Below are positions 50,396 through 59,372 of a stretch of DNA of 64,000 nt, in pieces; within the stretch, counting starts at the first letter, position 1; each line of letters opens with the position of its first letter. The stretch comes from Alphaproteobacteria bacterium (GTDB lineage: Bacteria; Pseudomonadota; Alphaproteobacteria; ATCC43930; CGMCC-115725), in assembly GCA_028871455.1 (NCBI GenBank), contig JAGWNF010000005.1:62001-126000 (forward strand). Direction: 5' to 3'. Under the pieces are notes generated by a model. The model was given only the letters and a program-made list of their open reading frames with translations. It did not search any database and was not told the DNA's origin. A program made the translations under genes and the position numbers.

Positions 50396-51297
50396 CGGGC
50401 GTATCTTTCGTCATCACCGTCTACAACAAGGCGGCGTATCTGCCCGCCGTTCTCGAAGCAGTCTTTGGCCAACAAGGCGATTTTGCTCGTGAGTTTGTGA
50501 TTGTCGACGACGGTTCGACTGACGACTCGCCGGCTATTCTCGATCGAATCTGTGCCGGCCGGGCCGATACGCACATCATCCACCAGAAGAACCAGGGTCA
50601 GGTCGCGGCGACGAATGCCGGCGTCCACGCTGCAACAATGCCATGGCTTAAGATCGTCGACGGCGACGACGTTCTCGCGCCTTATGCGACGCGCGTGCTG
50701 CTGGACGCGGCTATCAGCATCGGAGCCGGGCTCGCCGTCGGCGCGACGACATCGTATGAGTTCGGCAAGCCGGTGGTCTTCGGGCCGCTCGATCCTGCAG
50801 AAGGCACACCGTACCGCCGCGACCTCTTCCACGAAGTCATGAGAAATTGCCCCAGCAACCTTTCGGGAACCTTGATCGACCGCGCACTCTTTTGGGAAGT
50901 CGGGGGCGGTGATTTGCGCTTGCGCTACGTCATCGATACGGCGTTGATGATGCGGATGTCTCGCAACCGGTCCGTCGCTGGCGTCCGCGCCGTGGTGGCG
51001 GTAGGCCCGAGCACGGCGTCCAACCGCATGAGTGCCGATCAAGCCCGCATGCTGCGAGAACATAATCGCGCCATGCTCTACCTCCTCGCCGAAAATCCTG
51101 ATCTGTCGTGGCCGGATCGGCATCTGTTGCTCGAGCGCGCCTTTGGCCGGGCGTGGAAATGGCAGCGACGGCGGTGCGGCGCGTCGGTCTGGTCGCGCTG
51201 GTTCTGGCTTTACGCCTTGGCGAAGCTCGGCCCGCCGGCGCTTGTCGAACCGTACCTTGGCTCGACGCTCGAGGCGTTCACGCCAGCGCTCATGTAA
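50392..51297 (+). CDS. GT2 glycosyltransferase, tandem copy 2
   Basis: 301 residues: SFVITVYNKAAYLPAVLEAVF, FVIVDDGSTDDSPAILDRI and KIVDGDDVLAPYATRVLLDAA match copy 1 motif by motif, and the ends match too (RAFGRAWKWQRRRCGASVWSRWFWLYALAKLGPP). The frame extends upstream to 50248 but the ATG at 50392 overlaps the previous stop (ATGA) and matches copy 1's start. Differences cluster in the middle third, likely the acceptor site. A recent gene duplication that has since diverged. Confidence 0.85.
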   Translation: MTGVSFVITVYNKAAYLPAVLEAVFGQQGDFAREFVIVDDGSTDDSPAILDRICAGRADTHIIHQKNQGQVAATNAGVHAATMPWLKIVDGDDVLAPYATRVLLDAAISIGAGLAVGATTSYEFGKPVVFGPLDPAEGTPYRRDLFHEVMRNCPSNLSGTLIDRALFWEVGGGDLRLRYVIDTALMMRMSRNRSVAGVRAVVAVGPSTASNRMSADQARMLREHNRAMLYLLAENPDLSWPDRHLLLERAFGRAWKWQRRRCGASVWSRWFWLYALAKLGPPALVEPYLGSTLEAFTPALM

Positions 51298-51449
51298 AGT
51301 CCCCTAGAATGCCTTAACGCACGAGCGTGGCGAGGAATCTCTGACTGTGTCGCGTCACTATGGAGCGCCGCTGAGACACAGATTGGCCAAAATCCGAGAG
51401 ACCGTGTCCGTGAAAAAACATCGAGGTTAAACGGAGGAATCCGCATCAC

Positions 51450-52160
51450 ATGAGCTTGAGATTGTTTCGTCGCAAAAGGCAAAAGCCAGTCGTCCTAGAC
51501 GCCGACCTGAAAGAGCCGGCGTTTGAGAGCGCATTGCGCGCCTGTCGCGCCGCCACCATGACCTCGACCGAGCGGCTTTATGCGCTCCACAGCGCGGTGC
51601 GGTACGTCGTCGAGGCCGGGATTCCCGGCGACTTTGTCGAATGCGGCGTATGGCGTGGCGGCTCGGTCATGATGATCGCCCTCACCCTCCAAAGCCTCGG
51701 TATCACGGACCGCGACATCTATCTCTACGATACGTTCGCTGGCCCGCCGCCGCCGACCGAGATCGATGTGGACGTCCACGGAGTCAGCATGGTTGACCTG
51801 ACCAACCGCGGCGTCAAATGGCCGCAGGCGAGCGCCGACGAAGTAAGGGCTAACCTCGCGGCTACCAAATACCCCGCGGGGCGCTTTCACATCGTCGCCG
51901 GTGATGTGCTGGACACCATTCCACGAATGGCACCCGAACGCATCGCCCTGCTGCGGCTCGACACGGATTGGTACGAATCGACGCGTCACGAGCTCGAACA
52001 ACTCTTCCCGCGCATCGCACCCCGCGGCGTCTTGATCATCGACGATTACGGATATTTTCGCGGTGCGCGCCGCGCGACTGACGAGTATCTTGCAAAGCAG
52101 CCGGCACCTTACCTGCTGCACCGGATCGATCACACGGGACGAATGCTGGTAAAGGCGTAG
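51450..52160 (+). CDS. TylF/MycF-family O-methyltransferase
   Basis: 236 residues: DFVECGVWRGGSVMMIALTL (SAM loop), YLYDTFAGPPPPTEIDVDVHG, ERIALLRLDTDWYESTRHELEQLFPRIAPRGVLIIDDYGYFRGARRA, a nearly full match to the macrocin O-methyltransferase family, with the metal-binding DTDWYEST and IDDYG. These enzymes methylate sugar hydroxyls. In this region it could cap a glycan. It is 152 bases downstream of the tandem glycosyltransferases. Confidence 0.87.
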   Translation: MSLRLFRRKRQKPVVLDADLKEPAFESALRACRAATMTSTERLYALHSAVRYVVEAGIPGDFVECGVWRGGSVMMIALTLQSLGITDRDIYLYDTFAGPPPPTEIDVDVHGVSMVDLTNRGVKWPQASADEVRANLAATKYPAGRFHIVAGDVLDTIPRMAPERIALLRLDTDWYESTRHELEQLFPRIAPRGVLIIDDYGYFRGARRATDEYLAKQPAPYLLHRIDHTGRMLVKA

Positions 52161-52309
52161 ACACGGGTTACACCGGCCTGCGCCCGAGAATCGATCGTGC
52201 GCCGGAAGGTTGCCCGTGCTCACAGCGCGAATCAGCAAACTCAGCGCACGATGCGTTCAGATATCAGCGCTCTTTCACATAGCCGCGTGTATCTCACCGA
52301 CGGTTACGG

Positions 52310-53836
52310 CTACCGAGCCACTGCGGATAGTGCGCGGCTGGCGCGGTGGATGAAATCCGGCAGACCCTGCCCCATCGAGTGCTCGTAGCGCAGCGCCGCC
52401 GCACCGGGATTGAACGGGATGTGCAGAGCCGCACGCACTTCATTCTCGACCTGGTCACGCAAAGCGACAATGCGCTCAGCTGCGAGATGATCGGTGAATA
52501 CGAACGAGCGATAGCCGCCGTTGGGATCACCTTTGTAGTAGTCCGCCGAGACCGTGTAGTCGACCTCATAGGCATGCAGCCGATCACCGGTCTTCGGGTG
52601 GGTGTAAGTCCATACGCCCGGCTGCGATGTGTGCGGTACCGCCAAGTCGTAATAAGGCGTGCCAGGATAGGTCGTGATGACGGTGCAATCAAACTCGTCG
52701 ACTTCACTGCGAATTAACCAGTCGCGGATATCGCCGATACTGTCCTCGCTCTCGCCGGGATGGCCGACTGACATCAGGGCCTTGATCTTCAAATCGTGAG
52801 CCTTGGCGATTGCAATACAGCGGTCGTTGTCGTCAAGCGTGGCGCGTTTCTCGATGTTGGTCAGGATGCGGGGATTAGCCGCTTCGAAGCCGCACAGCAG
52901 CCAACGGAAGCCAGCGCGGCGCATGGCGATCGCCTGCTGCTCGGTGAAAAGCTCCGCCTTGACGAAGCCGCGCAACCGGAACTCGACCCCAAGGTGCGAT
53001 TGTAGATCTGCGAGGCCATTCATCAGATCGACCATGCTCTTACTGACGTTGAGTTCGTCGTCATAGAACATGAAACCGGTATAGCCGTGGGTGCAGTGAA
53101 GATATTCGACCTCGGCAAGGATAGACGCGACTGTGCGGTTGCGGATGAGGCGCAAGCTTTTGCTGTTGCGCCCGCCACAGAAACCACAGCCGAACGGACA
53201 GCCGAGCTGGGCGATCAAGCTCGTCGCCCGTTGCCCCTCAATCGCATATCGATACGAAGCGAGATCGACGAGATGCCGCGCCGGCATTGGTCCGGCTGTG
53301 AACGTTGCATCGTCGAGAAACAAGCCACCCTTCGGATCGTCCCCATCAATGAATTTCGCCGCATTGGCCTTGAGCGCCTCGAAGATCGCCAGTTCGCCGT
53401 CGCCGCTGCAAACGACGTCGAACATCTGTTCGAGCTTTTCAGCAGCCTTCGCCGCGCGGCCATGCACGACGCCGCGTTTACGCTCGAGCTTTAGCGCGGA
53501 ATAAACGAGCGTTACGTGTGGTCCGCCGAGAATGAGGCGAAGATCGGGCCGCGCTGCGCGGATGGTCGCCGCAATTTTCATAACTGCCGGCAGTTGCGGC
53601 GTCGTCGCGGTGATGCCAACGGCACCGTCCTCGCATGTCGTGATATAATCCGCCAACGCGCTGAGATAATTATCGATGCCCGACAGGTCGAGGCAGTTGA
53701 CGATGTAGCCCCGCGCTTCGAGGCTCGCCGCAACCTTGAGGACCCCGAGGCTGACGAACACGCGCTCATCGAGCAAAAACGCCGAAGGCGGAATGATCAG
53801 GCAGACCGACGGCTTCGCATTGGCCGCGTGCGCCAT
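52310..53836 (-). CDS. B12-binding-domain radical SAM enzyme
   Basis: 508 residues: N-terminal cobalamin-type domain (VFVSLGVLKVAASLEARGYIVNCLDL, LRLILGGPHVTL) and a radical SAM core with the cluster CxxxCxxC in LGCPFGCGFCGG. C-terminal residues are unassigned. Class B radical SAM enzymes methylate or rearrange unactivated carbons; the substrate is unknown. An earlier TTG at 53881 is possible, but the ATG at 53836 has a GAGG upstream. It faces away from the TylF gene, sharing no promoter. Confidence 0.8.
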   Translation of the reverse strand: MAHAANAKPSVCLIIPPSAFLLDERVFVSLGVLKVAASLEARGYIVNCLDLSGIDNYLSALADYITTCEDGAVGITATTPQLPAVMKIAATIRAARPDLRLILGGPHVTLVYSALKLERKRGVVHGRAAKAAEKLEQMFDVVCSGDGELAIFEALKANAAKFIDGDDPKGGLFLDDATFTAGPMPARHLVDLASYRYAIEGQRATSLIAQLGCPFGCGFCGGRNSKSLRLIRNRTVASILAEVEYLHCTHGYTGFMFYDDELNVSKSMVDLMNGLADLQSHLGVEFRLRGFVKAELFTEQQAIAMRRAGFRWLLCGFEAANPRILTNIEKRATLDDNDRCIAIAKAHDLKIKALMSVGHPGESEDSIGDIRDWLIRSEVDEFDCTVITTYPGTPYYDLAVPHTSQPGVWTYTHPKTGDRLHAYEVDYTVSADYYKGDPNGGYRSFVFTDHLAAERIVALRDQVENEVRAALHIPFNPGAAALRYEHSMGQGLPDFIHRASRALSAVAR

Positions 53837-53990
53837 GCGTTCACACGCCTCAACGTTGGGCTGGGCTACAACCGCCAACAAGTTCCCCCATTAAAACGAC
53901 CCCCTTGGTCCGGCGGACAGAGGTCGACCCAAACTTACACGAGGGATTCGATGGGTCAACGAAATCCTGGAAAATCAGCGGATTAAGAGG

Positions 53991-54101
53991 CTAAACGACG
54001 ACGCCCGTGAGGACCTCGATCCGCGTGCGCGGCGCAATCGATAACAGGAACCCAAGGAGACCCGGTAGCGCGGGAACTATCACCGCCAAACCGAAATCCA
54101 T
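53991..54101 (-). CDS. Possible 36-residue hydrophobic peptide after the GT-C gene
   Basis: From the ATG at 54101 the frame reads MDFGLAVIVPALPGLLGFLL then SIAPRTRIEVLTGVVV, one membrane span with an Arg-flanked end. It lies in the same frame as the GT-C gene, right after its stop codon at 54144, and the intervening codons (GFVALAVLWHP) are also hydrophobic. So it is either a small membrane protein or a cut-off tail of the larger gene. No ribosome site is visible. Confidence 0.35.
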   Translation of the reverse strand: MDFGLAVIVPALPGLLGFLLSIAPRTRIEVLTGVVV

Positions 54102-54143
54102 TGGGTGCCACAAGACCGCAAGCGCGACGAACCCGCATCGTCT

Positions 54144-55532
54144 TCAGCGTCGCATCATTGTGTCGTAAGCGGCCTTGATGCGTGCCCCCAACGCCGAGAA
54201 GCAGACGGCTGCGCCAATCGCAAACGACGCTGTCAAATCGATGTTGTATCGAATCGTATCAATCGAGACCATTGACTGGAAGAAAAGCATAAAGAGCGGC
54301 GGTAGCGACAAAAGGAGCAGCGATGGCGCGCGTCGACGCAGCGTCGGGACCGCGAGGCAGGCGACAAACAAGGGAAAGGCCACGACACTGAAATATTTGC
54401 CGATCCACAGTCCGCGCCACGCCAACAGTAAGGTCACCAGTGAGAACTTCGGCAGATCAGGGATCACGTATGCCCTCACGATGTAGAGGACCTGGTGGTT
54501 GACGCCGCCTGCCGCCTGTACGGTCGTTACAGTCAGGGTGTGCAGCCCGTATTCATAAAGCGAATTGGGATCCCACCCCAGCCGGGTGTACCAGGCCAGC
54601 GGAAACAGCGCTCTCGCCAACGACTTTCCAAAATCCGGCAGATAAAAGAACCACCCGGCAAAATATTCGTGCCAGGTCATCGCATCATAGGCCACCCGTT
54701 GTGCAAGGTTGTTGCCCGCATAACTGCGCGTCAGATCCAGCGTGCCAAAATCCATCAGGTTGCGCAGCATCCATGGCAATACTGCGAGCGACGCACCGAG
54801 CACGATTGCGCCGCCGAGCTTGGACCAACCGTAAAAGCGCGCGCGGCAGGCCGGAATTAATACGCAGAAAAGGCTGAGCAGCGCGATCATGTAACCAACG
54901 TAGAGGAAGGCCGGCCGTGCGAGCGCCGTTAACCCGAGCAAAATACCGGCGATGACCGCCACATCGAGTGCGTTGCGTCGTACCGCCACAACAAGGGCGA
55001 GCTGAAAGGCGGTAAATAGGCAAAGTGATAAATTCTCTGTCATCGCCGAAAGCGCCGCGGCCGCCAATTCATAAGTGCCGAACGCCGCGAGCACCAGCGA
55101 GACCCAGGCTATGGCCTCCGACTCCGTAGCGACTGCTGCCAAGCGCCACAACAGCAATAGGTTGATCGCAGCAATCACAAACTGGAGCGGTACGAGAATG
55201 CCCAAGTCGTTGGGGCATGGCCCGCTCCCGTGTGAATAACATTCAGCCGTCGACGCGAGACGTGGATCGATGCGGACAACGGCGGCGAGCAAGGCAGGAT
55301 AAAGCGGCGGCATGTACATGCCCGATGGCCTTGGCGTTTGACTGGAGCCGCTACTGCCATCGGTGTAATTGCCGGTCGTTGCGAGATCGCTCGCTATGCT
55401 GAGATACCGGGGTCCATCGGTTTCGCTCACTGGAATTCGCTTCATCAGGTGACCCTGAAACGCGAGTCCGCCAGCGGTGATCAATACGGCAACCAATAGT
55501 TGCCGCAGCCGCGTTGGGGTTACAGAAAGCAT
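54144..55532 (-). CDS. GT-C (ArnT/PMT-like) integral membrane glycosyltransferase
   Basis: 462 residues with about 11 to 12 hydrophobic helices. The first periplasmic loop has SETDGPRYLSIASDLATTGNY with the D/E residues of the GT-C catalytic loop and PSGMYMPPLYPALLAAV, as in dolichyl-phosphate-mannose-type transferases that use polyprenyl-phosphate sugars. The adjacent GT2 gene could make that donor. The frame is open to 56084; the ATG at 55532 puts the first helix (LLVAVLITAGGLAFQGHL) at the N-terminus. It diverges from the GT2 gene with a 126-base gap. Confidence 0.8.
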   Translation of the reverse strand: MLSVTPTRLRQLLVAVLITAGGLAFQGHLMKRIPVSETDGPRYLSIASDLATTGNYTDGSSGSSQTPRPSGMYMPPLYPALLAAVVRIDPRLASTAECYSHGSGPCPNDLGILVPLQFVIAAINLLLLWRLAAVATESEAIAWVSLVLAAFGTYELAAAALSAMTENLSLCLFTAFQLALVVAVRRNALDVAVIAGILLGLTALARPAFLYVGYMIALLSLFCVLIPACRARFYGWSKLGGAIVLGASLAVLPWMLRNLMDFGTLDLTRSYAGNNLAQRVAYDAMTWHEYFAGWFFYLPDFGKSLARALFPLAWYTRLGWDPNSLYEYGLHTLTVTTVQAAGGVNHQVLYIVRAYVIPDLPKFSLVTLLLAWRGLWIGKYFSVVAFPLFVACLAVPTLRRRAPSLLLLSLPPLFMLFFQSMVSIDTIRYNIDLTASFAIGAAVCFSALGARIKAAYDTMMRR

Positions 55533-55658
55533 TCCGAATTGCCGCCCGATCGGCCAGGACAGTAATTGAGGCTCGCCGCCTGGTAAAGCTGAACAGATGT
55601 TGCTGGCTTCGGTGTCATGTCTTGCAGATTCCGGGAATCGACACTTAAAGTATGTGCC

Positions 55659-56636
55659 ATGACATCGGGCTCCAGTATTCGAGCGCCTGATCATGAGGCC
55701 GTATCCGATCCGTTGAACCCGCGGATCGCCGTTCTGATTCCATGTCGCAATGAGGGAAGCACCGTCGGTACGGTCGTGACTGATTTCGCGCGAGCGTTGC
55801 CACTCGCCACTGTCTATGTCTATGACAACGACTCGATCGACGAGACTGCGGCGGAGGCGCGCGCCGCTGGCGCCATTGTGCAGCACGAGCCGCACCTCGG
55901 CAAAGGCAATGTGGTGCGCCGGATGTTTGCGGATATCGATGCCGACGTTTACGTGCTGGTCGATGGCGATGCGACCTACGAGGCAAGCGCAGCGCCGACA
56001 ATGGTCACGCAGCTGGTGACCCAAGAGCTGGATATGGTCAGCGGCATCCGCGTGGGCACTGGCGCGGCCTTTCGGAAGGGCCACCGCTTCGGCAACCGCA
56101 TCCTTTCCGCTCTCGTTCGCGCCATGTTTGGTACGGGAATTGACGACATGCTCTCGGGCTACAAGGTTCTATCCAGGCGTTTCGTCAAATCGCTGCCGTT
56201 GCTGAGCGCTGGCTTCGAAGTCGAAACCGAAATTGTTGTTCACGCGTTATCGATGCGCTTGCGCGTAGCAGAAATGCCGACGGCTTACGTGGAGCGTCCC
56301 GCAGGCTCCACGAGCAAACTCAGAACCTGGCGCGACGGTGGGCGTATCCTGCGCATCATTGTCATGCTCCTCAAAGATGAACGCCCCTTGTGGTTCTTTG
56401 GCACGGTCGCAGGGCTTCTCGCTTTGCTGTCGCTTGCCCTGGCCGTGCCGATCATCGCCACATTTGCCGAAACCGGCCTCGTGCCGCGGCTCCCGACGGC
56501 CGTCCTATCCGCGTCGATCATGTTGTTGGCTTTCCTTGCCCTGACCTGCGGACTGATACTCGATACGGTTAGTCGGGGACGGCGCGAGCAGAAACTGATC
56601 GCCTATCTTGCCTGCGGACGTGACCACAAAGCTTAA
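55659..56636 (+). CDS. GT2 polyprenyl-phosphate glycosyltransferase (DPM1/GtrB-like)
   Basis: 325 residues: RIAVLIPCRNEGSTVGTVVTDF, VYVYDNDSIDETAAEARAAGAIV, ADVYVLVDGDATYEASAAPTMV and a catalytic FGTGIDDMLSGYKVLSRRFVKSLP, followed by two C-terminal helices (WFFGTVAGLLALLSLALAV, TAVLSASIMLLAFLALTCGLIL). It probably makes a polyprenyl-phosphate sugar at the inner membrane, the donor used by GT-C enzymes such as the divergent neighbour. The ATG at 55659 is preferred to 55617. Confidence 0.85.
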   Translation: MTSGSSIRAPDHEAVSDPLNPRIAVLIPCRNEGSTVGTVVTDFARALPLATVYVYDNDSIDETAAEARAAGAIVQHEPHLGKGNVVRRMFADIDADVYVLVDGDATYEASAAPTMVTQLVTQELDMVSGIRVGTGAAFRKGHRFGNRILSALVRAMFGTGIDDMLSGYKVLSRRFVKSLPLLSAGFEVETEIVVHALSMRLRVAEMPTAYVERPAGSTSKLRTWRDGGRILRIIVMLLKDERPLWFFGTVAGLLALLSLALAVPIIATFAETGLVPRLPTAVLSASIMLLAFLALTCGLILDTVSRGRREQKLIAYLACGRDHKA

Positions 56637-56670
56637 ACATCACCCCGAACCTCAGGCTGATCGTTTTGCA

Positions 56671-56702
56671 CCGCCGCTGATGCAACCGAAATAAAGCGGC
56701 GG
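56671..56702. terminator. Hairpin between convergent genes, possible terminator
   Basis: CCGCCGCT (56671-56678) pairs with AGCGGCGG (56695-56702) around a 16-base loop. It sits between the ends of the GT2 and SGNH genes. There is no T-run, so termination is uncertain. Confidence 0.35.
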
Positions 56703-56765
56703 CGTTCGACTTTGGCACGGAAAAATACCGGCACAGAGGCCGTGCTCGACGCATTCTGCGCTTGT

Positions 56766-57971
56766 TCAACGCCGTGGTGGCATAAGCCGGGCCGTCAGGG
56801 TCTTTTCAATCGCAGTCACAATGGCCGCAACGGCCGGCAGCATCGCTTCGGCGACGGCTGCGTTTCCCGCTTCGGTTAAATGCGCGAAGTCGATGTAGAC
56901 CGGATCTTCGCGTTTATCGAATAACGCCGACAGGTCGAGAATATCCGCTGCACCGGTCAGTCCTTCCCATTGGCGGTATTCCTCGATCACCGCAGAGTAG
57001 AATCGACGCCGAATCTCGAGGCTCAGAGCCCCGTCGCTCTCCATGCGGCGCTCTTGATCGGATTTGGCGCGTTTCGTTGCCAGCGATGGCTCCCACACAA
57101 AAAGAACCTGAATACCGTATTCCCGTGCCAGAGCGCGCGCGATCCGGACATTCGCAGCATAAGCAGCTACCACTTCGCGGGCCAGAGTCGGAACCGCGCT
57201 GTCCGCGAGCGGACGGTGCCGTTCCCGTATCAGCGGCGTGCGCCATTCGAATCCGGTCCAGTCCCGAAGCCGGCGGAGCGTCCGGGGCAAGGCGGCCGCT
57301 ACGGCGGCCCGCAGCAAGGCGAACCGGCGCACGCGGGTCAGCAACAAGAACTCGGCGCGGCGGGTCTCTTCGCCACGAATGCCATCCGCCCGGCCGGTCC
57401 ATTCGGCCGTAAACATATCGTTGAAGCCGTTGTAGAAGATTGCGAGATCCGGTACGTCGCCGCGCTTCAATAATGCTTGCAGGTTAAGCACGTCCTGGCT
57501 GCTGTTGTAGCCGAGTTGCGCGTGGTTGGTGACAGCAGTGCGAATCCCCGTCTCGTTCAGCCGACGTTGTAAGACGGATGGTATGGTGGCGGCATCGCGG
57601 GCGCCGAGGCAAAACAGCGTCGAGCCGCCAAAGCAGTAAACCCGGATCGCCTTGGCATCGTCGCGATCGCATCCCAGTGTCACCCGCAATCCGCGAGCAT
57701 CGACCGTCGTGTAGGGACCGTGATAAGGCCGCTGACGCCAATGTGTGTAGGGTGCCCAATCGAGGGCTTGGCTGCCGATGTCGTCGTGGTAACCCAGAAG
57801 ATCGTCGAGCGACGCCATCTGGTTGGACGGACCGGTCGATTGCCTTCCGCGTAGCCATCGGCCCATGCGGCGTACGGGCTCAATGCCAAATTCAACTATC
57901 ACGACGATCAGAAGGATGACGCCAATCGCCTGCCAGAAGTCGATTACGGCCCTCCAAAGCCACGGAATCAT
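56766..57971 (-). CDS. Membrane-anchored SGNH/GDSL hydrolase
   Basis: 401 residues with an N-terminal helix (IDFWQAIGVILLIVVIVEFGI) and an SGNH core: block I nucleophile in VYCFGGSTLFCLG, block III DLAIFYNGFNDMF, and the C-terminal Asp and His in YIDFAHLTEAGNAAVAEAM. Members add or remove acetyl groups or cleave esters on glycans at the cell surface. It probably edits the polysaccharide. It follows a short doubtful gene by 27 bases and converges on the GT2 gene. Confidence 0.82.
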   Translation of the reverse strand: MIPWLWRAVIDFWQAIGVILLIVVIVEFGIEPVRRMGRWLRGRQSTGPSNQMASLDDLLGYHDDIGSQALDWAPYTHWRQRPYHGPYTTVDARGLRVTLGCDRDDAKAIRVYCFGGSTLFCLGARDAATIPSVLQRRLNETGIRTAVTNHAQLGYNSSQDVLNLQALLKRGDVPDLAIFYNGFNDMFTAEWTGRADGIRGEETRRAEFLLLTRVRRFALLRAAVAAALPRTLRRLRDWTGFEWRTPLIRERHRPLADSAVPTLAREVVAAYAANVRIARALAREYGIQVLFVWEPSLATKRAKSDQERRMESDGALSLEIRRRFYSAVIEEYRQWEGLTGAADILDLSALFDKREDPVYIDFAHLTEAGNAAVAEAMLPAVAAIVTAIEKTLTARLMPPRR

Positions 57972-57998
57972 GCCGCCGTTCGCGCCCCGCGCACCCTC

Positions 57999-58259
57999 TC
58001 AGCCTCCGCGCCAATCCGTAGTATTGAGCGGGTCTGCGGTCAGCAGAGCCACGATTTCTGCGAATCGCTCGATCCGGCTACGGAAGCGCCGTCCGTCGAC
58101 GCTGGCCGCGGAGCATCGATCGAGCAGCCAGGTCGACCTGCCGGCAGACATAGCCGTCCAGCGCAGATGAACTGGCATTAGGCGCTCCAAGAACGCCCAC
58201 GAGCGCCCAGGCCGTGTCCACATCATTTCGCGCAAGCTCTTCACGTAACCGCTTGCCAT
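57999..58259 (-). CDS. Doubtful 86-residue protein
   Basis: An ATG four bases after the GNAT stop opens 86 codons (MASGYVKSLREMMWTRPGRSW ending LTADPLNTTDWRGG) and ends 27 bases before the SGNH gene. Operon-like spacing and G/C-ending codons favour coding, but the peptide is odd (many Trp, Met and Arg) and a second frame over the first 58 codons reads KRLREELARNDVDTAWALVGVL, which looks more protein-like. A frameshifted remnant is possible. No family recognised. Confidence 0.3.
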   Translation of the reverse strand: MASGYVKSLREMMWTRPGRSWAFLERLMPVHLRWTAMSAGRSTWLLDRCSAASVDGRRFRSRIERFAEIVALLTADPLNTTDWRGG

Positions 58260-58263
58260 CGAT

Positions 58264-59346
58264 TTATGCTGGGTTGCATTGGGACGGTTTCAGCGCTTGC
58301 ATCACGGCCATGCGAAACACATCTGCATCGCGGGCGAAAGCCCGTTCATCGAAATAGCGGATGCCGCGAAACATCGTCGTTGTTCGGCTTGCCATGCCGT
58401 GCTTGAAGTGAGCGACAGCGAGTGCCTTGATCTCGGCGTAATCACCAAATCCTTCGACCGGTGTGAATCCGGCGGGCGGTGAAAGACGCAGCAGACCAAA
58501 GCCTTTCGCGCCAAAGTGCCTTACGGCGGCCCAGATTAACACGTGTGAGATTGGTAGTCGTCGCGTGGCCAGTGCCGGGTCGTCAGCCATACTGAAATAA
58601 TCGACGCTGCGGCCGTGGTGCAGGAAATATGCGCAACCGAGCAGTCCTTCAGGTCCGTGCAAATTGAGCAAGGTCGCGTGCCCCTCGCGCAGCATGCGGA
58701 ATTGGGCATCGAAAGAAGCCTTGTCGCGCGTCACACGCCCAGCCGCCTTAGCATGCAATTGACGATAATGCTCATGTGCGGCTTCGTCGGGATTGCCGGC
58801 ATCGATCACTGAGGTCCGGTAACCATTTGCGTTGCTAAACTTATTGATCAGCGCCTTGTAACTCTTGCGCAATTCCTGCCAGAGCAACCTCTCATCTGTC
58901 GACAGCTTGATCACCGCGTCGAGCGTCGAAGTGTCGATGAATCCGTAGGCGCGCAGCCGATTCCAAGACCAGTCATGAGTTGCGCCGCACGCGTGAAAGG
59001 CGAGCTTCGCCGCGCCCGCATTTCGCGCGAGCGTCCAGATTTCGCCGAAGGCAGCCCGCTCCGCTGGCGTGTCGTCAGTGACGGGCGCAGGAACATAGCC
59101 GCCGCCAATTGTCACTGAAAGCAATCCGTCGCGCTCCTCGAGCGGTAGATATACAAGCGCGACCGCCGCACTGCCGCGGCGGACGAGGAAGCTCAGGTCG
59201 CGCCTGACAGTGGCCGAATAGGCACCCTGGTATTGGCGAAACGTGGCGAGGAATCGATAGTCGCAACTACGCTGCGCACAGAAATCGGCTGCGACTTGCT
59301 CGAAGCGTTCAGCGTCGTCATCGCGACGAATGAATTCGTGCTCCAC
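58264..59346 (-). CDS. FemAB/GNAT-like acyl- or aminoacyltransferase
   Basis: 360 residues with two GNAT-like halves, for example RDLSFLVRRGSAAVALVYLPLEERDGLLSVTIGGGYVPAPV and LRKSYKALINKFSNANGY, then AHEHYRQLHAKAAGRVTRDKASFDAQFRMLREGHATLLNLHGPEGLLGCAYFLHHGRSVDYFSMADDPALATRRLPISHVLIWAAVRHFGAKGFGLL, typical of the FemAB-related GNAT family. These often acylate sugars or lipids in glycan gene clusters, for example making N-acylated sugars; the donor is unknown. It sits between a doubtful ORF and the CMP-sugar synthetase gene, on the same strand. Confidence 0.78.
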   Translation of the reverse strand: MEHEFIRRDDDAERFEQVAADFCAQRSCDYRFLATFRQYQGAYSATVRRDLSFLVRRGSAAVALVYLPLEERDGLLSVTIGGGYVPAPVTDDTPAERAAFGEIWTLARNAGAAKLAFHACGATHDWSWNRLRAYGFIDTSTLDAVIKLSTDERLLWQELRKSYKALINKFSNANGYRTSVIDAGNPDEAAHEHYRQLHAKAAGRVTRDKASFDAQFRMLREGHATLLNLHGPEGLLGCAYFLHHGRSVDYFSMADDPALATRRLPISHVLIWAAVRHFGAKGFGLLRLSPPAGFTPVEGFGDYAEIKALAVAHFKHGMASRTTTMFRGIRYFDERAFARDADVFRMAVMQALKPSQCNPA

Positions 59347-59372
59347 GGCAAATTTTCCTGGTCGACGGCGAT

